Source: Carboxylicivirga sp. M1479 (GTDB lineage Bacteria > Bacteroidota > Bacteroidia > Bacteroidales > Marinilabiliaceae). Taken from it: a stretch of 64,000 nt of DNA. Position numbers and translations under genes: made by a program. A model generated the notes under the pieces. That model ran no database searches. It was given only the letters and a program-made list of their open reading frames with translations, and was not told the DNA's origin. Location: positions 1-64,000 of the forward strand of contig NZ_VKDE01000009.1 in the NCBI RefSeq assembly GCF_007097485.1, written 5' to 3'. This document shows, piece after piece, positions 60,706 to 64,000 of the stretch; the stretch's first letter is position 1, and each line of letters begins with the position of its first letter.

Positions 60706-63186
60706 ATGCGAGAATTTATTTTTCTAATTCTATATATTTTTAGCCTGACAGGCAGTGCTCAAACGACAACTTCGTTGAATAAGGACATCGATGAGAAGGC
60801 TATTATAAAGACAATTGATTCTATTCAAACCGATTATTCACAGGGTTTGGTGCTTTGGTTTGATGAACCAGCCACCTCAGTTGGCAAAGAGTCGTGGTTA
60901 AAAGAGACGAAACCTAACTACGGGCCACACTCCAATCCTGATACTGCCTGGGATAAACTTGCTTTGCCCATTGGTAATGGCCATTTGGGAGGCATGGTAT
61001 ATGGCCATATTACCGAAGAGCGCATCCAGTTTAATGAGAAATCATTGTGGACAGGAGGTCCAGGAACTAAAGGCTACAATAATCCTAACATTTCAGAAGC
61101 GCATGAGCACTTGCCTGTTATAAGAAACAGTGTTCTTAATGGTGATATAGAAGGGGCTGAAGCCTTGGCTAACAAATACCTGCGAGGTACCTGGAAAGGT
61201 AATGATCCACGCTTTGGCAAGTACCAAACATTTGGCGAGATACAAGTAAAAACAGGCATTAGTGAAGAGGGTGTTTCTAATTACCAACGCGCCTTATCCC
61301 TTGATTCAGCCTTTGTGACTGTTTCATTTGCCAAGAGTGATACCATATATAAGCGTCGTTACTTTTGCTCATATCCACACAATGTGATGGTCATGCGATT
61401 TGAGGCCAATATGCCCGGAGCTCAAAACCTTGAATTTAGAATCAAGAGTCCGCATAAACATACATTTCAAACCACAGATGATGGCTTGTTATTAACAGGT
61501 GAGGTAAGTGATAATGGTTTGGGCATTGCCTCTCGAGTGCAGGTAGTTGCCGAAGGAGGTAGTGTTGAAATTAATAGTGATCACATTAAAGTGAGCGCTG
61601 CCAATACTGTCACCTTTTTGCTAACAGCCGATACCGAGTATCTATTAAATTACCCCGCATACCGTGGTGAGGACCCAATTGCTAATACGCTGCAAACTAT
61701 TAATAGTGCCAAAAAAGAGTCATTTGCTGAGTTGAAAGGTGCCCATGTATCTGATTACAGAGAACTATTCACTAGGGTTGAGCTGGAAGTTAATCAGTCA
61801 TCTGCATTGGAAAATATTCCGACAGATAAGCGCTTAAATGCATATAAAAGCAAGCCCACGGATAATGGCTTAGAAGTGCTTTATTACCAGTACGGACGCT
61901 ATTTGTTAATATCATCATCGCGAAAAGGTAATTTACCTGCCAATTTGCAAGGCATCTGGAATAATGAATTGTACCCCGCCTGGTTATCCGATTATCATCT
62001 CAATATTAATTTACAAATGAATTATTGGGGGGCTGAGAACAGCAACCTTGGCGAATGTCATATCCCACTTATCGAATACATCGATAATTTACAAGAACCG
62101 GGAGCCCTTACCGCTAAAAGCTATCATAACGCTCGTGGCTGGACTACTAACATGCACTCCAATGCATGGGGATATACAGCACCCGACAATTACGGTGTTT
62201 TATATTGGCAGTATTTTCCATTAAGTGGTGCTTGGTTGTGTCAGCACGTGTGGGAGCACTACGATTTTAACAGAGATAAAGAATACCTGGAAAATACAGC
62301 GTATCCCATACTCAAATCGCAAGCTCAATTCATCGAAGATTACCTCTATAAACTGGGTGATTCTGTTTATGTGTCATGTCCCTCATGGTCGCCCGAGCAT
62401 GGCAATGTGTCTATTGGCACCACTACCGACCATGCTATGGCTTGGGATCTATTAAACAATGCCCATAAAGCGGCTACTATTTTAGGTGTAGATGAAACAG
62501 AACGTATACGATGGAGCGGTATCAAAGACAGTATCCAGAAAGTACAGATTGGTCGTTGGGGACAGTTACAAGAGTGGTTTGAGGATGTGGATAGTCCAAC
62601 AGATGAACACCGCCACCTCAACCATTTATTTGGTTTGTATCCGGGACATCAAATATCTCCGATAACAAGTCCTGATTTGGCCGAAGCTGCCCATAAAACA
62701 CTAATTGCTCGTGGTGATGGTGCCACAGGTTGGAGCATGGGTTGGAAAATTAATTTTTGGGCACGCATGCACGATGGTAACCATGCCTATCTCCTGTTGA
62801 AGAATTTATTAAAAAAGGGAACCTCTACCAATCTGTTCGACTTACATCCTCCATTTCAAATTGATGGTAACTTGGGAGGTATGGCAGGTATGGCCGAAAT
62901 GTTATTGCAAAGCCATGCTGGCTTTATTCACTTGTTACCGGCTCTGCCAGATGCATGGCAAAGCGGACGTGTGAACGGTTTAGTGGCTCGTGGTGCTTTT
63001 GAATTGGATATGGAGTGGGAACATGGTCAATTGGTAAAAGGGCGAGTGTTCTCAAAAAAAGGAGGCCTTTGTCAAGTTAAGTATCAAACAAAGTTGATTG
63101 AAATAAATACAGAAGCGGGCTGTTATTACGATTTTGAATTGAAAGATATGCGTGCTTCAACATCCAATGATGAAGTATATAATTGA
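60706..63186 (+). CDS. GH95 alpha-L-fucosidase/galactosidase
   Basis: This 826-residue exported enzyme has a signal to LTGSAQ (about 20). GH95 features are LALPIGNGHLGGMVYGHITEE (read in two parts) near residues 85-105, LPANLQGIWNNELYPAW near 405-425, LFGLYPGHQISPI and FQIDGNLGGMAGMAEMLLQ. The family mainly removes alpha-1,2-linked L-fucose (H antigen); some members act on alpha-L-galactose, and the residue that separates them cannot be judged here. It is preceded by the second ECF-type promoter element and followed by GH109 after 58 bp. Confidence 0.93.
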   Translation: MREFIFLILYIFSLTGSAQTTTSLNKDIDEKAIIKTIDSIQTDYSQGLVLWFDEPATSVGKESWLKETKPNYGPHSNPDTAWDKLALPIGNGHLGGMVYGHITEERIQFNEKSLWTGGPGTKGYNNPNISEAHEHLPVIRNSVLNGDIEGAEALANKYLRGTWKGNDPRFGKYQTFGEIQVKTGISEEGVSNYQRALSLDSAFVTVSFAKSDTIYKRRYFCSYPHNVMVMRFEANMPGAQNLEFRIKSPHKHTFQTTDDGLLLTGEVSDNGLGIASRVQVVAEGGSVEINSDHIKVSAANTVTFLLTADTEYLLNYPAYRGEDPIANTLQTINSAKKESFAELKGAHVSDYRELFTRVELEVNQSSALENIPTDKRLNAYKSKPTDNGLEVLYYQYGRYLLISSSRKGNLPANLQGIWNNELYPAWLSDYHLNINLQMNYWGAENSNLGECHIPLIEYIDNLQEPGALTAKSYHNARGWTTNMHSNAWGYTAPDNYGVLYWQYFPLSGAWLCQHVWEHYDFNRDKEYLENTAYPILKSQAQFIEDYLYKLGDSVYVSCPSWSPEHGNVSIGTTTDHAMAWDLLNNAHKAATILGVDETERIRWSGIKDSIQKVQIGRWGQLQEWFEDVDSPTDEHRHLNHLFGLYPGHQISPITSPDLAEAAHKTLIARGDGATGWSMGWKINFWARMHDGNHAYLLLKNLLKKGTSTNLFDLHPPFQIDGNLGGMAGMAEMLLQSHAGFIHLLPALPDAWQSGRVNGLVARGAFELDMEWEHGQLVKGRVFSKKGGLCQVKYQTKLIEINTEAGCYYDFELKDMRASTSNDEVYN

Positions 63187-63244
63187 TTGAAGATTAAATA
63201 GAATAGAAAATATATTATATCAATAAACCTTAAGAATAATTATC

Positions 63245-64000
63245 ATGACATCAAGCAGAAGATCGTTTTTGAAGAATATGGCCATTGGAACAGGGGTGAT
63301 TGCCTCCGCTCCTTTAGCGGGTTGTAATACAAAGTCAACTGAAGCAGAAGCAGTGGCTCAGATAAGAAAATCGGCAGAGCGTTTGCCTGCCATGAGTTTT
63401 AACATGTGCGGCTACGCTGCTCCCAAATTAGAAACGGTGCGTGTAGGTTTTGTGGGAATTGGGGATCGTGGTATTGGCGCTGTTGACCGCATGGGTTTTA
63501 TCGAGGGTGTTGAGGTAACAGCCATTTGCGATACCCGTCAGGCAGCTTTGGATGGTGCACAGGCTTCGCTGGCTAAGGCTGGTTTGCCAAAAGCCAAAGA
63601 ATTTACAGGTAGCGACACTGCCTTTAAAGAGTTATGTGAGAGTGGTTTGGTTGACCTTGTGTACATCGCCACACCTTGGGAATGGCACGTGCCGGTGGCT
63701 ATTGCTGCCATGAAAGGTGGCAGTCATGCAGCCGTTGAGGTCTCTACTGCCAAAACAATGGACGAATGTTGGGAGATGGTTGAAGTATCGGAGCAGACCA
63801 AAAAACACTGTGTGATATTGGAGAACTGCTGTTACGATTTCTTTGAGTTATTGACCTTGAACATGGCACGTCAGGGAGCTTTTGGTGACCTGGTACATGG
63901 CGAAGGAGCGTACATTCATGATTTAGATTACTGGCATTTTAACAAGCCACAAGATGATAAACCACGTGGTGATGGTGCCTATGATAAATTGTGGCGTTTG
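63245..64000 (+). CDS. GH109-like NAD-dependent alpha-N-acetylgalactosaminidase (partial, runs off window)
   Basis: The first 252 residues are visible. A twin-arginine-type signal (SSRRSFLKNMAIGTG, lipobox-like LAGC) precedes a Gfo/Idh/MocA fold with VGFVGIGDRGIGAVDRM for NAD binding. The distinctive TAKTMDECWEMVEVSE, VILENCCYDFFE and GDLVHGEGAYIHDLDYW match GH109 glycosidases that remove alpha-GalNAc, including from the blood-group A antigen, by a redox mechanism. The C-terminal half is outside the window. Start by the only ATG in frame with the signal peptide. Confidence 0.85.
   Translation, partial: MTSSRRSFLKNMAIGTGVIASAPLAGCNTKSTEAEAVAQIRKSAERLPAMSFNMCGYAAPKLETVRVGFVGIGDRGIGAVDRMGFIEGVEVTAICDTRQAALDGAQASLAKAGLPKAKEFTGSDTAFKELCESGLVDLVYIATPWEWHVPVAIAAMKGGSHAAVEVSTAKTMDECWEMVEVSEQTKKHCVILENCCYDFFELLTLNMARQGAFGDLVHGEGAYIHDLDYWHFNKPQDDKPRGDGAYDKLWRL

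Overview
The window looks like chromosomal DNA of an AT-rich Bacteroidota bacterium, probably a marine or gut-type Bacteroidales/Marinilabiliales relative. The placement is an inference from gene content. The supporting signs are a SusC/SusD pair with an ECF sigma/FecR switch, a PorZ-like protein with a type IX secretion sorting domain, TTTG-N19-TAnnTTTG promoters, and an F-type ATP synthase operon that lacks atpD and atpC and is preceded by bactofilin. No integrase, transposase, phage gene or CRISPR array was seen.

Layout. 1-600: a decayed phospholipase D-like gene. 710-11151: an XRE/S24-like regulator faces a rightward cassette of a small Tir-chaperone/YbjN-like protein, PspA, a YqiJ-like OB-fold membrane protein, a YqiK-like flotillin, a 1632-residue AAA ATPase with coiled coils, and a TerB-like protein. 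A sigma-type promoter with repeated operator-like sequence lies in the gap between regulator and cassette. This is the best candidate for an incompletely described system, a regulated membrane-stress or defence module. 11260-12200: a remnant VIT/VWA-TonB gene and a CAU-anticodon tRNA. 12376-18330: a small lipoprotein, an unusual outer-membrane protease-propeller-barrel protein, and a membrane pyrophosphatase. 18764-26219 (leftward): two secreted proteins, an ABC transporter with TerB-like and FHA-like N-terminal regions beside SiaC and SiaB regulators, a GNAT enzyme and a Gfo/Idh/MocA oxidoreductase. 26241-33795 (leftward): a membrane-anchored propeller protein, a phosphoethanolamine transferase, an internally deleted acyltransferase, PorZ and RdgB. 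33943-45557: a universal stress protein, an adenylate cyclase fused to an HD domain, bactofilin, ATP synthase atpBEFHAG, IspD, a DUF2461 protein, a LarC-like nickel protein and a small unknown protein.

45892-64000: a polysaccharide utilisation locus with ECF sigma factor, FecR anti-sigma, STN-type SusC, SusD, GH110, GH35, GH20, a metallophosphoesterase, GH95 and a GH109 that runs off the window. Together these enzymes could remove alpha-Gal, alpha-GalNAc and alpha-1,2-Fuc caps and then the beta-Gal/HexNAc chain beneath, the chemistry expected for mucin-type or ABO-like glycans. An identical bipartite sequence (AATAGGACC-N14-GGATAGTATAGGTGA) precedes both the FecR gene and the GH95 gene 14 kb away and is probably the promoter read by the local sigma factor. 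A separate 21-bp tandem repeat (60283-60471) lies inside this locus.
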